64,000 nt of DNA from Saprospiraceae bacterium (GCA_021299835.1 JAJTER010000001.1:1-64000); one strand, 5' to 3'. Positions 51,570-61,627 are shown, counted from the stretch's first letter. Notes: generated by a model not told the origin, from the letters alone. Program-made: numbers and translations.

Positions 51570-52697
51570 GTGAAAATAATTTTGATCGGTACAGCACACC
51601 CATTCAGAGGCGGACTTGCTTCTTTCAATGAACGGTTAATGACTCAATTTCAAGAGGAAGGTCATGAAGTAATGATTTTAAATTTTACGCTACAATATCC
51701 CTCATTTTTATTTCCCGGAAAAACACAATTCAGCGATAGCCCTGCTCCGGAAAATCTACAAATCACAAGACAGGTTAATGCCATAAATCCATTTTCCTGG
51801 ATTCGGAACGGCTTGTTCTTACTATCTCAAAAGCCTGATATCATTCTTTTTAAATATTGGCTTCCTTTTATGGCTCCTTGTTTTGGTGTTATTTCTATGA
51901 TAGCCGGGTGGAGGAAATCGATCAAAAGACTGGCCATTTTAGATAATATCGTTCCTCATGAAAAAAGGTTTTTAGACGCTTTGCTTACTTCATTCTTCGT
52001 TTGGAATATAGATGCTTTTTTAGCAATGAGCCATTCCGTGGCTTCCGATGTAAAGCGTTTTACTCTTAAAAAGAAATGTGTTCTAAGCCCTCATCCATTA
52101 TTTGATAATTTTGGACCTCCTGTAGATAAAATGATTGCGAGGAATTATTTTGGATTAAATGAAGATCAAAAAGTTCTGTTGTTCTTTGGATTTATCAGAC
52201 CCTACAAAGGGCTTGATTTGCTAATAGAAGGATTAGCAAAAACAAAAAGTGAAAACATAAAATTAATTATAGCCGGGGAGTTTTACACAGACGAAAAACC
52301 TTATTTCGATCTGGCAAAACTATGGGGAATTGAAGATAAATTGATCTGGAAAAATCATTTTATCTCCAATGAGGAGGTTGGACTTTACTTTTGTGCCGCC
52401 GATCTTGTCGTGCAGCCTTATAAGCATGCAACACAAAGTGGCGTCACTCAAATTGCCTATCATTTCGAAAAACCAATGATTGTAACTGATGTTGGTGGTT
52501 TAGCTGAAATTGTTCCCGATGGAATTTCTGGTTATCTGGTTTCGCCAAATGCAGAGGACATTGCAGCTAAAATAGATTATTTTTATGAAAATCCCGAGCA
52601 GGGTCAAATCTTAGAAAAGGGCTTGCGTCAGGAAAAAAAGAAATATCTTTGGTCGGTTATGACTAAAAATTTGATTGACTTATCTCAAAATGTTTGA
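51570..52697 (+). CDS. Glycosyltransferase, GT4-type (GT-B fold)
   Basis: A 375-residue cytoplasmic glycosyltransferase. N-terminal IGTAHPFRGGLASFNERLM is the acceptor-side loop. The C-terminal nucleotide-sugar domain has LLFFGFIRPYKGLDLLIEGL, the QPYKHATQSGVTQIAYHFEKP region in place of the usual ExxxxxxxE acid pair (here one acid is not obvious), and VTDVGGLAEIVPDGISGYLV. The start is GTG, with ATG GCG TGA just before it ruled out by frame. The donor sugar is unknown; linkage with hddA suggests a heptose-containing glycan, which is an inference. Confidence 0.87.
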   Translation: MKIILIGTAHPFRGGLASFNERLMTQFQEEGHEVMILNFTLQYPSFLFPGKTQFSDSPAPENLQITRQVNAINPFSWIRNGLFLLSQKPDIILFKYWLPFMAPCFGVISMIAGWRKSIKRLAILDNIVPHEKRFLDALLTSFFVWNIDAFLAMSHSVASDVKRFTLKKKCVLSPHPLFDNFGPPVDKMIARNYFGLNEDQKVLLFFGFIRPYKGLDLLIEGLAKTKSENIKLIIAGEFYTDEKPYFDLAKLWGIEDKLIWKNHFISNEEVGLYFCAADLVVQPYKHATQSGVTQIAYHFEKPMIVTDVGGLAEIVPDGISGYLVSPNAEDIAAKIDYFYENPEQGQILEKGLRQEKKKYLWSVMTKNLIDLSQNV

Positions 52698-52699
52698 AT

Positions 52700-53722
52700 A
52701 TGATGGTTCGCTGTAAAGCACCTCTGCGCATTGGGTTAGCAGGTGGTGGAACAGACGTTAGTCCTTACACAGATCAATATGGCGGTGCCATTTTAAACGC
52801 TACGATTAGTTTATTTGCCTACGCTTTTCTGAAGCTGAGAGATGACCACCACGTGGTTTTAAAGGCGATGGACAAGCAGGAAGAGGTGAATATTGAGGTG
52901 AGTCCTCTTTTAAGGCTGGATGGTAATTTAGATTTGGCAAAGGGCGTTTTTAATCGGTTGGTAAAGGATTTCAATATTCCCATTCGGGGTTTTGAATTGA
53001 CCACTTATGTAGATGCTCCTCCTGGCTCAGGATTAGGTTCCTCTTCTACCTTAGTAGTTGCTATTTTAGGCGCTTTCGTAGAGGCGTTTAAGCTTCCCCT
53101 TGGAGAATACGATATTGCTCATTTAGCCTATTCCATTGAACGGGAAGATTTGAAAATGGCCGGGGGAAGACAGGATCAATATGCTGCCACTTTTGGCGGT
53201 TTTAATTTCATGGAGTTTGGTGCCAATGACAAGGTGATTGTCAATCCTTTAAGAATTAAGGAAAAAGTGCTTTTTGAATTGGAGAATAATCTGGTGTTAT
53301 TTTTTACAGAAACCTCCAGGCTTTCATCTTCTATTATTCAAAAGCAACAAGACAATGTAAATAATAATGTTTTATCTTCCATTGATGCCATGCACCAGTT
53401 AAAGGAGCAAGCCATATTAATGAAGGAAGCGCTCTTAAAAGGTGAAGTCAATCAGATCGGAGAAATTCTTCATTTTGGTTGGCAGCAGAAAAAGGCAATG
53501 GCGCAGGGAATTACCAATGATTCTATTGATCTTTATTATGAAACGGCTATGAACGCAGGCGCAACAGGTGGGAAAATTTCAGGAGCTGGTGGTGGGGGCT
53601 TTATGATTTTTTATGCCCCTGAAAATCATAAGTTTAAGGTTATTCGTTCTTTAGAAAAAATAGGAGGCAAAGTCCTTCCATATCAGTTTGTTCAATACGG
53701 AATGGTAAGTTGGGGATTATGA
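52700..53722 (+). CDS. hddA: D-glycero-alpha-D-manno-heptose 7-phosphate kinase homologue (GHMP family)
   Basis: A 340-residue GHMP kinase. It shows the N-terminal CKAPLRIGLAGGGTDVSPY typical of HddA/FKP-type sugar kinases, the ATP loop APPGSGLGSSSTLVVA, and the C-terminal GATGGKISGAGGGGFMIFY. HddA phosphorylates C1 of the heptose phosphate in the GDP-heptose route, and GmhA stands next door, so the pathway context fits. ATG 52700 is preferred over a TTG six bases earlier; it lies just after the glycosyltransferase stop. The symporter gene starts within its stop (ATGA). Confidence 0.88.
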   Translation: MMVRCKAPLRIGLAGGGTDVSPYTDQYGGAILNATISLFAYAFLKLRDDHHVVLKAMDKQEEVNIEVSPLLRLDGNLDLAKGVFNRLVKDFNIPIRGFELTTYVDAPPGSGLGSSSTLVVAILGAFVEAFKLPLGEYDIAHLAYSIEREDLKMAGGRQDQYAATFGGFNFMEFGANDKVIVNPLRIKEKVLFELENNLVLFFTETSRLSSSIIQKQQDNVNNNVLSSIDAMHQLKEQAILMKEALLKGEVNQIGEILHFGWQQKKAMAQGITNDSIDLYYETAMNAGATGGKISGAGGGGFMIFYAPENHKFKVIRSLEKIGGKVLPYQFVQYGMVSWGL

Positions 53723-55146
53723 TACATGGATATTTATTGGTTTTTATCGGCATTTATCTGCTTGGGACTGTTTTTATTGGTTGGTGGGCTTCAAGTAAAG
53801 TTAAAACTACCAAAGATTTTGTTATCGCTGGGCGTCGGTTACCCACAAGTCTGGCCGCTTGCGCTTTATTTGCTACCTGGTTTGGCTCGGAAACCATACT
53901 GGGTGCGCCGGCAGAATTTGCAGAAAACGGTGTTCTAGGTATTATTGAAGATCCCTTTGGTGCCGCTCTTTGCTTAGTTCTAGTCGGTCTCATTTATGCC
54001 AGGCCTTTATACAGACTAAATATTTTAACTTTCAATGATTTTTTTAAAATGAGATTTGGAAGAATAGCTGAAATCACCTCCGCTGTTTTTATGATCCCCT
54101 CTTATTTTGGATGGATTGCAGCTCAGTTGGTCGCTTTGGCCATTGTACTGAAAACAATTATTGGCATTCCCTTAATTTATGGCATTATATTATGTACGGT
54201 CGTGGTCGTATTTTATACCTATTTTGGTGGAATGTGGGCTGTTTCTATTACCGATGCTGTTCAATCTATTATGATTATCATTGGTTTACTGCTTCTGGCC
54301 TATTCTTTATCAAATCAGGCTGGAGGCGTTCAGGTGGTTTTAGATGCTCAACCCGAAGGCTTTTTTCGTTTCTTGCCCGAAGCAAAACCAATGGCTGTGT
54401 TGGAATATTTCGCCGCATGGATTACCATAGGATTGGGTTCAATACCCCAACAAGATGTTTTTCAGAGGGTTATGGCAGCAAAATCGGAAAATACTGCCGT
54501 TAAAGCAGGGGTGATTGCCGGTTTGATGTATCTAACAGTGGGCTTAATCCCTTTATTTATCGGGCTATGCGCAAACTACTTATACCCATCATCGAATCCG
54601 GCGGATACCCAAATGATTATTCCGGTCATTGTTTTAGAACATGGATCATTATTTTTACAAATCGTTTTTTTTGGTGCCCTTCTGTCTGCTATTTTAAGTA
54701 CGACTTCCGGGGCTATTTTAGCTCCGGCAACGGTTATAGGAGAGAATATTTTAAGGCCAATGTTGAGGAATAATTCCGATAAATTAATGCTTCACACGAT
54801 GAGGCTTTCAGTCGTTGGTGTAGCCATTTGTGCTGCATTTCTGGCAACAAGTAAATCAAATATATACGAGTTGGTCGGAATGTCCTCAGCCTTAAGTTTA
54901 GTTGCCTTGTTTTTTCCCTTAACCGCTGGACTATTTTGGAAATCAACGTCAAGGATTGGGGCTATTTTGAGCATGATTAGTGGATTGTTTGCCTGGACAT
55001 TATCAGAATTCGTCTTTCATAGCCATATACCAAGCATCCTAATTGGAGGTGGAGTTAGTCTTTTTTTCATCATAATAGGTAGCTTACTATTTCCCGATGA
55101 TAGCCATAAGTTGTTTTTAGATAATTCAAAGCAAGCTACAATGTAG
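53719..55146 (+). CDS. Sodium:solute symporter family protein (SSS)
   Basis: A 475-residue inner-membrane carrier with about 13 helices. SSS-family features are KVKTTKDFVIAGRRLPTSLA, ATWFGSETILGAPAEFAENG, YTYFGGMWAVSITDAVQ, GSIPQQDVFQRVMAAKS and GALLSAILSTTSGAILAPAT, the last carrying Na+-coordinating residues. The solute cannot be predicted. ATG 53719 overlaps the hddA stop. It ends in an 11-base overlap with the convergent PLP-enzyme gene. Confidence 0.92.
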   Translation: MIHGYLLVFIGIYLLGTVFIGWWASSKVKTTKDFVIAGRRLPTSLAACALFATWFGSETILGAPAEFAENGVLGIIEDPFGAALCLVLVGLIYARPLYRLNILTFNDFFKMRFGRIAEITSAVFMIPSYFGWIAAQLVALAIVLKTIIGIPLIYGIILCTVVVVFYTYFGGMWAVSITDAVQSIMIIIGLLLLAYSLSNQAGGVQVVLDAQPEGFFRFLPEAKPMAVLEYFAAWITIGLGSIPQQDVFQRVMAAKSENTAVKAGVIAGLMYLTVGLIPLFIGLCANYLYPSSNPADTQMIIPVIVLEHGSLFLQIVFFGALLSAILSTTSGAILAPATVIGENILRPMLRNNSDKLMLHTMRLSVVGVAICAAFLATSKSNIYELVGMSSALSLVALFFPLTAGLFWKSTSRIGAILSMISGLFAWTLSEFVFHSHIPSILIGGGVSLFFIIIGSLLFPDDSHKLFLDNSKQATM

Positions 55147-56191
55147 GGTCGTAACTTAATATGGCCGTGGCAAGTCTTTGAATATCTTCTGGTAAGTGGA
55201 GCGCACTCAAAACTATTCTGGTGATGGGCTCGTCCAGTGACGTTGGATAGGGGAAATGGGAGACGTACATTTGATGAAGGAGTAAATGGTTTGATAGTGT
55301 TTTTTTTGTCGAAAAATGTACGGGGTATCCAGTTACACTTCTTAATACCTGATTATCAGTTCCAATAAGATTTTCAAATTGTGTTAAATTTTGAAGTAAA
55401 ACGGTTCGCAAAGCTTTATAATGGTCTTGCATTTGAATCCAGGTATCTAAATAAGCGGGCGAAGCAGGCGATGCTCCACCAAAATGAGGGCTATCCCATA
55501 TTTTGTCTATCCAATATTTATTACCGGCAATGACTCCGGCGGGAATGCCCAATCCTTTACCCATACTTCCTATTACGACACCGTGAACCTGTTCAGGCAA
55601 GGTCAGGGACGACAAAATGCCACTACCGTCCTTTCCTCGAATACCCAGTGTATGGGATTCGTCTAAGACCAAAATAATTTCTCGCTTATTTCCCAGTCTT
55701 TGCAGCCAGTTAAAATCATATTCTATAACTTGTAGGGAATCAATGGCATTGCTGTAAATAAAAAGAGGTGGACCAGACTGATGGCTTTTTAAAATACAAG
55801 TTTCTTCCCACTCGCTTCTGCTGCTAAAACTTTCGGGGATATCTAACCACAGGGCAGGATGAGCATTGGGAGCAAATATTAATTCACCAACAGAGGTAAA
55901 AACCTTATAGGCTAAAATTCCTGCTAAAGTACCCGAGGAAACTGTTAATGCTGCTTCTTGTCCAAGGTACCTGGCTAATAATTCCTCCGTTTCTTCATAA
56001 ACAGCCAGGCGCATGAAACCTACCCTGGAACTTCCAAAATTACTGCCATACTGACTTATGGAGGAGGCTAACCTTTCATGAAAAACGGGGTCATTCGCTA
56101 TGCCCAAATAGCTTGTTCCACTAAAATATAAAAGGGCGGATCCTTCACAAAACATCCATCTGCCTGGTTGGTGACTCAGGTTATATATCAT
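55136..56191 (-). CDS. AONS-like pyridoxal-phosphate enzyme (BioF/KBL-type fold)
   Basis: A 351-residue fold-type I PLP enzyme, shorter than usual BioF/KBL (about 390). It resembles alpha-oxoamine synthases: YFSGTSYLGIANDPVF, SSGTLAGILAYK, LVLDESHTLGIRGKDGSGIL and the PLP-lysine loop IGSMGKGLGIPAGVIAG. The N-terminal GSSRVGFMRLAVYEETEELLAR lacks the His normally found in this family's GSRxxxGxxxxHxxLE motif, so the substrate may differ. It is the third gene of a minus-strand operon with an LD-carboxypeptidase and a dipeptide epimerase, which release or remodel alanine-containing wall peptides. Use of L-alanine is an attractive but untested idea. Confidence 0.83.
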   Translation of the reverse strand: MIYNLSHQPGRWMFCEGSALLYFSGTSYLGIANDPVFHERLASSISQYGSNFGSSRVGFMRLAVYEETEELLARYLGQEAALTVSSGTLAGILAYKVFTSVGELIFAPNAHPALWLDIPESFSSRSEWEETCILKSHQSGPPLFIYSNAIDSLQVIEYDFNWLQRLGNKREIILVLDESHTLGIRGKDGSGILSSLTLPEQVHGVVIGSMGKGLGIPAGVIAGNKYWIDKIWDSPHFGGASPASPAYLDTWIQMQDHYKALRTVLLQNLTQFENLIGTDNQVLRSVTGYPVHFSTKKTLSNHLLLHQMYVSHFPYPTSLDEPITRIVLSALHLPEDIQRLATAILSYDPTL

Positions 56192-56221
56192 AAATGAATA
56201 TTTTTCAAGGTAATAGAATAA

Positions 56222-57235
56222 TCAAATAATTTTAGCGCCGATACCATTTCGATGGGGAAGAACTACCTCGCCATGTTCTATGACAGCCCCTTCAGCAGGG
56301 TCATTAGACAATAAAAGAGCGCCATCCATATCGACATAATCTAACAAAGGCAATAGATGGGCAATGGCTGTAATGCCAACGGACGACTCTGTCATACAAC
56401 CAACCATAACTTTCATATTCAGTTCTTTAGCTTCTTGTATCATCCGAAGCGCGGGGGTAAGTCCGCCACATTTCATTAGTTTTATATTTACCCCATGAAA
56501 ATATCCGGCGCAGCGTTTTACATCTTCTTCCTTTTGACAACTCTCGTCGGCAATCACAGGCAAAACGCATTTTTCAAATAAGAGCTTTTGTCCTTCCCAA
56601 TCTTCAGGTTTTAGGGGTTGTTCGATAAATTCAACGCCCAAATTTTTCAATTCTGGAGCATAAGCTAAAGTTTCCTCCGCGGTCCAGGCAGTATTGGCAT
56701 CTACCCGAAAAACAGCGGTAGTATGCTTTCGAAGATGTCTTATGATGTTTAAATCATCTTTTGTTCCCAGCTTAATTTTATAGATAGGCCAGGGCATTTC
56801 ATTCATTTTAGCAACCATTTCCTCTGTTGGACCAAATCCCAGTGTATAATCTGTCAAAGGATTATTTTGGTATTGCAGCCCCCATTTTTTATAAAGAGGT
56901 AATCCTTCTATCTGAGCTAAAAGATCGTGCGCCGCCTCGTCCAGAGCACATTGTTCAAAGGGATGATTTTTTAGCAGAGGATGAAGCAGTTCCCAATATT
57001 TCTCTGCCGTTACCAGAGGGGTAGATTCAATGATGGGCTTCCAGGCATTAAATCGATGAATCATTTCATCTTGATCGAGTCCATAATATTTAGTAGCGGT
57101 AGCTTCGCCGTATCCCGTATAAATACCGTTGGAAAGGGAGATAATAACGGTGGGCTGATAATCTCTGGAACCATGGGTGATTCTAAAAGTATGACGTAGT
57201 TTTAACTGAAAAGGATGGACATTTAAGGTAAGCAT
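56222..57235 (-). CDS. Dipeptide epimerase (L-Ala-D/L-Glu type, enolase superfamily)
   Basis: Epimerises L-Ala-D-Glu from murein peptides to L-Ala-L-Glu so that it can be degraded. The 337 residues have an enolase N-terminal cap and a barrel with the KxK acid/base motif K153-x-K155 in YKIKLG. Metal ligands are Asp179 (RVDANTAW), Glu205 (IEQPL) and Asp230 (IADESC), and the second catalytic lysine is in VNIKLMKCGG. CMTESSVGI near the C-terminus is typical for Ala-Glu epimerases. It starts 15 bases after the LD-carboxypeptidase gene. Confidence 0.92.
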   Translation of the reverse strand: MLTLNVHPFQLKLRHTFRITHGSRDYQPTVIISLSNGIYTGYGEATATKYYGLDQDEMIHRFNAWKPIIESTPLVTAEKYWELLHPLLKNHPFEQCALDEAAHDLLAQIEGLPLYKKWGLQYQNNPLTDYTLGFGPTEEMVAKMNEMPWPIYKIKLGTKDDLNIIRHLRKHTTAVFRVDANTAWTAEETLAYAPELKNLGVEFIEQPLKPEDWEGQKLLFEKCVLPVIADESCQKEEDVKRCAGYFHGVNIKLMKCGGLTPALRMIQEAKELNMKVMVGCMTESSVGITAIAHLLPLLDYVDMDGALLLSNDPAEGAVIEHGEVVLPHRNGIGAKII

Positions 57236-57250
57236 TATCGTTAGAAAGGG

Positions 57251-58300
57251 TTAAGCAGTGGGAGACTCCAGGTAAGTTAACGTTTTATTCTCTGTATCAA
57301 GTTCGGCTAATATACCTACGGGTAAAGTAAAATTATTAGGTACATGGCCGAAGGAGAGACCATACACTGCTGGAACATTAAGATCGCCTAGCCGGTCAAA
57401 AATTGTTTCTTTCAGGGTTAGTGATTCCTCATCTTTTTTAGGATTGCACCCCTCGAAAACACCTAAAATCAAACCTTTAGCTTTATGAAGATTTGCTGAT
57501 TGCCTCAATTGGGTGAACATTCTATCCAGACTATAAGGACGTTCGTCAATATCTTCCATGAACAATAATTTATCAGTAGCATCAAAAGCAAAGGGCGTTC
57601 CCGCAAGAGCGGCAAGAAGACTTACATTACCACCCATTAACCTTCCCGAAACTTTTCCAGCTTGTATGCTGTAAGGTTTAAAATGCTCTCTTTCAGGGGT
57701 TAATTCCTCTGTTGCTAAATTAATAACATAAGGTTTTGTAAAAGAATCAAAGAGAACGCCTTTAATATGTTGAACCGTATACGGAGTCCAGGTAGCCGCT
57801 GCCACCTGACCGTGAAACCCTACCAGGCCAGTTCGAAGGAAAATGGCTTGAAGTAAGGCCGTTATGTCACTGTACCCAATGAGTATTTTAGGATTATTCC
57901 TGATGAGTTCATAATTGATGTTGGGTAAAAGCCTGGAACAACCATAACCACCACGGGCACACCAAATAGCTTTAATGGAAGGATCTTCAAAAAAAGTATG
58001 AAGGTCTTCCAGTCTTTGTTCATCCGTTCCTGCCGTGAAGCCTCGTTTTTCTCTGACATACTTTCCGGGAACCACTTGCAGGCCTAATTGAGTAAGATTA
58101 TTCACTGCTTTTTCGTAGCCGGCATCGGGAACATAACTTCCGGGGGTGATTAAGCCAACTTTATCACCGGGAAGGAGTCTCTGTGGCTTGATAATATCTC
58201 TATCTGCCTTCAAAGAAGCAACAGGACGCTTTGATGTGGACGCTAATAATGAGCCAAGTATCCCCATTGAAGCAAGCTCATGAAAATCTCTCCTATTCAT
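57251..58300 (-). CDS. LD-carboxypeptidase (peptidase S66)
   Basis: Serine peptidase that removes the terminal D-Ala from murein tetrapeptides during recycling. The 349 residues include WCARGGYGCSRLLP and the nucleophile Ser144 in IGYSDIT, with Glu in LLFMEDIDERPYSLD and His in LSFGHVPNNFTLPVG completing the S66 triad. The N-terminus MNRRDFHELASMGILGSLLA looks like a Tat signal (RRDF followed by a weakly hydrophobic stretch), which would place it in the periplasm, unlike cytoplasmic E. coli LdcA. It heads the epimerase/PLP-enzyme operon and has a TACTTTTG box. Confidence 0.93.
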   Translation of the reverse strand: MNRRDFHELASMGILGSLLASTSKRPVASLKADRDIIKPQRLLPGDKVGLITPGSYVPDAGYEKAVNNLTQLGLQVVPGKYVREKRGFTAGTDEQRLEDLHTFFEDPSIKAIWCARGGYGCSRLLPNINYELIRNNPKILIGYSDITALLQAIFLRTGLVGFHGQVAAATWTPYTVQHIKGVLFDSFTKPYVINLATEELTPEREHFKPYSIQAGKVSGRLMGGNVSLLAALAGTPFAFDATDKLLFMEDIDERPYSLDRMFTQLRQSANLHKAKGLILGVFEGCNPKKDEESLTLKETIFDRLGDLNVPAVYGLSFGHVPNNFTLPVGILAELDTENKTLTYLESPTA

Positions 58301-58329
58301 AATTTTGTATTAAATCGGTAAGTGTTATT

Positions 58330-58337
58330 CAAAAGTA
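58330..58337 (-). promoter_or_regulatory. Candidate -7 box (TACTTTTG) of the LD-carboxypeptidase operon
   Basis: The minus strand reads TACTTTTG, 30-37 bases before the LD-carboxypeptidase start; identical to the boxes at 29724, 40980 and 51520. Confidence 0.45.
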
Positions 58338-58392
58338 GTTATTTTGTGCGAAATTAAAGCAGAATTGATTCAGTGCTTATTTTTATATATAA

Positions 58393-59727
58393 ATGAATAT
58401 GAATAAGGAGTCCGGGCATTTAAAACGTGTTTTAATCATTCTATACTATTGGCCACCTTCAGGTGGAGCAGGTGTACACAGGTGGTTGAAATTTGTTAAA
58501 TACTTAAGAAACTTTGGCTGGGAACCTATCGTTTATGTCCCCTCAAATCCGGATTATCCCATCATTGATTCAAACCGTCTGGATGAAATTCCATCGGATA
58601 TTGAAATTATTAAAAGACCAATTTGGGAACCCTTTTCTCTTTACAGAAAATTTACAGGAAAGAAAAAGGATACAAAAATGGATTTCGGGCATTTGGTTAA
58701 TGTCAAAACCTATATTCAAAAGGGTTGGAAAGAAAGACTAGCTATCTGGATACGGGGGAATTTTTTTATTCCTGATTCCAGGGTATTTTGGGTAAACCCT
58801 TCTTTTCGTTTTCTTTCTGATTATTATAACAAAAACAAATTTCAAGCCGTTATTTCATCTGGTCCACCTCATTCTTTACATTTGATTGCCTTAAAGTTAA
58901 AGTTAAAATTCAATGTTCCCTGGATGGCTGATTTTCGAGATCCCTGGTCTGAATATTTTTCAGCCCTGATGTTGTCAAAATGGGCCGTTAATAAACATAC
59001 TACCCTAGAAAAAAGAATTTTGCAAACGGCCGATAAAGTAGTGGTCATCGGCAGGAATATGCAAATGCAGAATTTTGAAAATGCAGGTATTCATTCTGAT
59101 ATTGTCATGAATGGTTTTGATATAGATGATTATCAGCGCTTAGAAAAACCTCTTGTAAAGAAAGAAAAATTTACCCTCCTCTATGCTGGTACGCTCTCTC
59201 AAAGAAGAAATAATTCTTTGTTTTGGAAGGTTATTAAAAGTCTTATTGATACTAACGAATTATTTGCTTCGAAATTAAATATTCAGTTAGTTGGCAAAGT
59301 TGATAGTTCTGTATCAGAGGATATTAAAAAATATAATCTTGAATCTTTTATAGATATTGTTGACTTTATTCCATTTGAAGAAGTGGTGAAAAGGCAAATG
59401 GAAGCTACGGTTCTTTTACTTTTTGTTGATAATTTTGAAGGTGCAAAATGGGTGCTGACAGGAAAGTTTTTTGAATATTTAGCGTCAAATAGACCTATAT
59501 TAGCCCTTGGGCCAATAGGGGGAGATTTGTCAGCCGAAATAACTAATACTTCGTCGGGTTTGTTGGCAGATTATAATGATGAAGAAAGTATGGAGAAGGC
59601 TATCTCTATTTTCTTTAATCAGTATTTAGACCAATCTATTTTTTCATTTCAGAATAAAAACATTGAAAAATATAGTCGTTTGGGTTTAACTCAAAAAATA
59701 GCCTCCTTATTAGACGAAATGATTTGA
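58393..59727 (+). CDS. Glycosyltransferase, GT4-like
   Basis: A 444-residue GT-B protein. The N-terminal [28 protein letters not shown] is typical of Bacteroidota exopolysaccharide/LPS glycosyltransferases with a YYWPPSGG loop. The middle contains [15 protein letters not shown], and the C-terminal domain has [13 protein letters not shown] and [22 protein letters not shown]. Donor and acceptor are unknown. It is a single gene 28 bases before parE, and may share its transcript. Confidence 0.88.
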   Translation: MNMNKESGHLKRVLIILYYWPPSGGAGVHRWLKFVKYLRNFGWEPIVYVPSNPDYPIIDSNRLDEIPSDIEIIKRPIWEPFSLYRKFTGKKKDTKMDFGHLVNVKTYIQKGWKERLAIWIRGNFFIPDSRVFWVNPSFRFLSDYYNKNKFQAVISSGPPHSLHLIALKLKLKFNVPWMADFRDPWSEYFSALMLSKWAVNKHTTLEKRILQTADKVVVIGRNMQMQNFENAGIHSDIVMNGFDIDDYQRLEKPLVKKEKFTLLYAGTLSQRRNNSLFWKVIKSLIDTNELFASKLNIQLVGKVDSSVSEDIKKYNLESFIDIVDFIPFEEVVKRQMEATVLLLFVDNFEGAKWVLTGKFFEYLASNRPILALGPIGGDLSAEITNTSSGLLADYNDEESMEKAISIFFNQYLDQSIFSFQNKNIEKYSRLGLTQKIASLLDEMI

Positions 59728-59755
59728 TGATTCAAATCCTAAAATAATTAAAAAA

Positions 59756-61627
59756 ATGCTGGAAAATAATTACTCAGAAGATAATATCATTTCACTTGAC
59801 TGGCGGGAACATATTCGATTGAGACCCGGTATGTATATCGGTAAATTGGGAGATGGTTCTACCCCTGATGACGGTATTTATATCCTTATAAAGGAGGTAA
59901 TAGATAATACTATCGACGAATTTGTGATGGGCTTTGGAAAACAAGTGCTGATAAAAATGGATGATCATTCCATGGAAATCAGGGATTTTGGACGGGGTAT
60001 TCCGCTGGGAAAAGTTATTGAATGCGTTTCCCAGATAAATACAGGTGGAAAATATGACTCTAAAGCTTTTAAAAAATCGGTGGGCCTTAACGGTGTAGGT
60101 ACTAAAGCTGTTAATGCTCTTTCCTCGAAATTTATGGTTACTTCCTACCGTGATGGGAAACAAAAAAAGGCAGCTTTCAATCAGGGGATGCTGCTCGATG
60201 AATCTGCTCTGCTCGATGCTACAGAATCAAACGGTACTTGGGTTTATTTTGAACCTGATGCTGATATATTTAGGAATTTTCGTTTCAGAAAGGAATTTAT
60301 CGAAAATCAACTCTGGAATTATGCCTATTTGAATGCAGGCCTGAAACTCATTTTCAATGGCACTACCATCGTTTCTAAAAATGGCTTGTTAGATCTTTTA
60401 GAGCGTAAAACAAAAAATGATGAGTTGCGATATCCAATTATTCATCTGAAAGGGGAGGATATCGAATTGGCCATTACCCACGGAAATCAGTATGGAGAAT
60501 TGTATTATTCTTTCGTAAATGGTCAGAATACTACCCAGGGTGGGACGCATTTACTGGCATTTAAAGATGCCATCGCTAAAACCGTGGCCGAGTTCTTTAA
60601 AAAGAACTACGATAGAAGAGATGTTTTAAGCTCTATCATGGCAGCTGTAAGTATTCGGGTGGAAGAACCTGTCTTTGAGTCTCAAACGAAGACAAAACTT
60701 GGATCTTCTCACATGGGCCCTGATGCTCCGTCCGTGCGAACGTTTATTGGGAATTTTGTCAAAGAACAACTGGATAATTATTTACATAAAAATCCTGAAA
60801 TCGCCAAGTTAATTGAAAAGCGAATCTTGCAGTCTGAAAGAGAAAGAACTGAAATTGCAGATATTAAAAAACTCGCTAATCAAAGGGCAAAAAAGGCAAA
60901 CCTCCACAATAAAAAATTGAGAGATTGCCGTATTCATTTTAATGACCCTCCTAAAAAGGTGAGCGATGAAGATCGGCATAAATCAACCCTCTTTATAACA
61001 GAAGGGGACTCAGCCAGTGGTTCTATTACTAAAGCGCGAAATGTTCAGTTTCAGGCTGTTTTCAGCTTGCGTGGAAAACCTTTGAATTGTTTTGGAATGA
61101 CTAAAAAGGTCGTTTACGAAAATGAAGAGTTTAATCTTTTGCAGCACGCGCTAAATATTGAAGACGGTATCGAAGACCTTCGCTATAATCAGATTGTCGT
61201 CGCAACGGATGCCGATGTCGATGGAATGCATATCAGATTGCTTCTGCTTACCTTTTTTCTGCAATTCTTCCCCGATCTTGTTCGAAGTGGACATGTTTAT
61301 ATTTTAGATACCCCGCTTTTTAGGGTGAGAGATAAGAATCAAAAGTTTTATTGTTATTCAGAAAAGGAAAAACAAGAGGCGATAACAAAATTAAAAGGTA
61401 AACCTGAAATTACCCGATTTAAAGGTCTTGGGGAAATTTCTCCCGGCGAATTTAGTAGCTTTATTGGCTCAGACATAAGACTGGATCCGGTTTTCCTTAA
61501 TGATGAAACAGATATTGATGAGATTCTGGCCTACTATATGGGTAAAAATACCCCTTTAAGACAGGAATTTATTATCGGGAATCTTCGCTATGAAAAAAAT
61601 GACATCCTTGAAATTGCAGGCATTTGA
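59756..61627 (+). CDS. parE: DNA topoisomerase IV subunit B (ParE)
   Basis: ATPase subunit of the decatenating type IIA topoisomerase. The 623 residues show the GHKL ATPase ([38 protein letters not shown]), the transducer with the QTKTKLG lysine loop, and the TOPRIM domain with [11 protein letters not shown] and [20 protein letters not shown]. PlxGKxLN-type [10 protein letters not shown] and the C-terminal [13 protein letters not shown] are also present. The N-terminus with [15 protein letters not shown] is the Bacteroidota ParE form rather than GyrB. parC, often adjacent, does not follow here; lon does. Confidence 0.93.
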   Translation: MLENNYSEDNIISLDWREHIRLRPGMYIGKLGDGSTPDDGIYILIKEVIDNTIDEFVMGFGKQVLIKMDDHSMEIRDFGRGIPLGKVIECVSQINTGGKYDSKAFKKSVGLNGVGTKAVNALSSKFMVTSYRDGKQKKAAFNQGMLLDESALLDATESNGTWVYFEPDADIFRNFRFRKEFIENQLWNYAYLNAGLKLIFNGTTIVSKNGLLDLLERKTKNDELRYPIIHLKGEDIELAITHGNQYGELYYSFVNGQNTTQGGTHLLAFKDAIAKTVAEFFKKNYDRRDVLSSIMAAVSIRVEEPVFESQTKTKLGSSHMGPDAPSVRTFIGNFVKEQLDNYLHKNPEIAKLIEKRILQSERERTEIADIKKLANQRAKKANLHNKKLRDCRIHFNDPPKKVSDEDRHKSTLFITEGDSASGSITKARNVQFQAVFSLRGKPLNCFGMTKKVVYENEEFNLLQHALNIEDGIEDLRYNQIVVATDADVDGMHIRLLLLTFFLQFFPDLVRSGHVYILDTPLFRVRDKNQKFYCYSEKEKQEAITKLKGKPEITRFKGLGEISPGEFSSFIGSDIRLDPVFLNDETDIDEILAYYMGKNTPLRQEFIIGNLRYEKNDILEIAGI

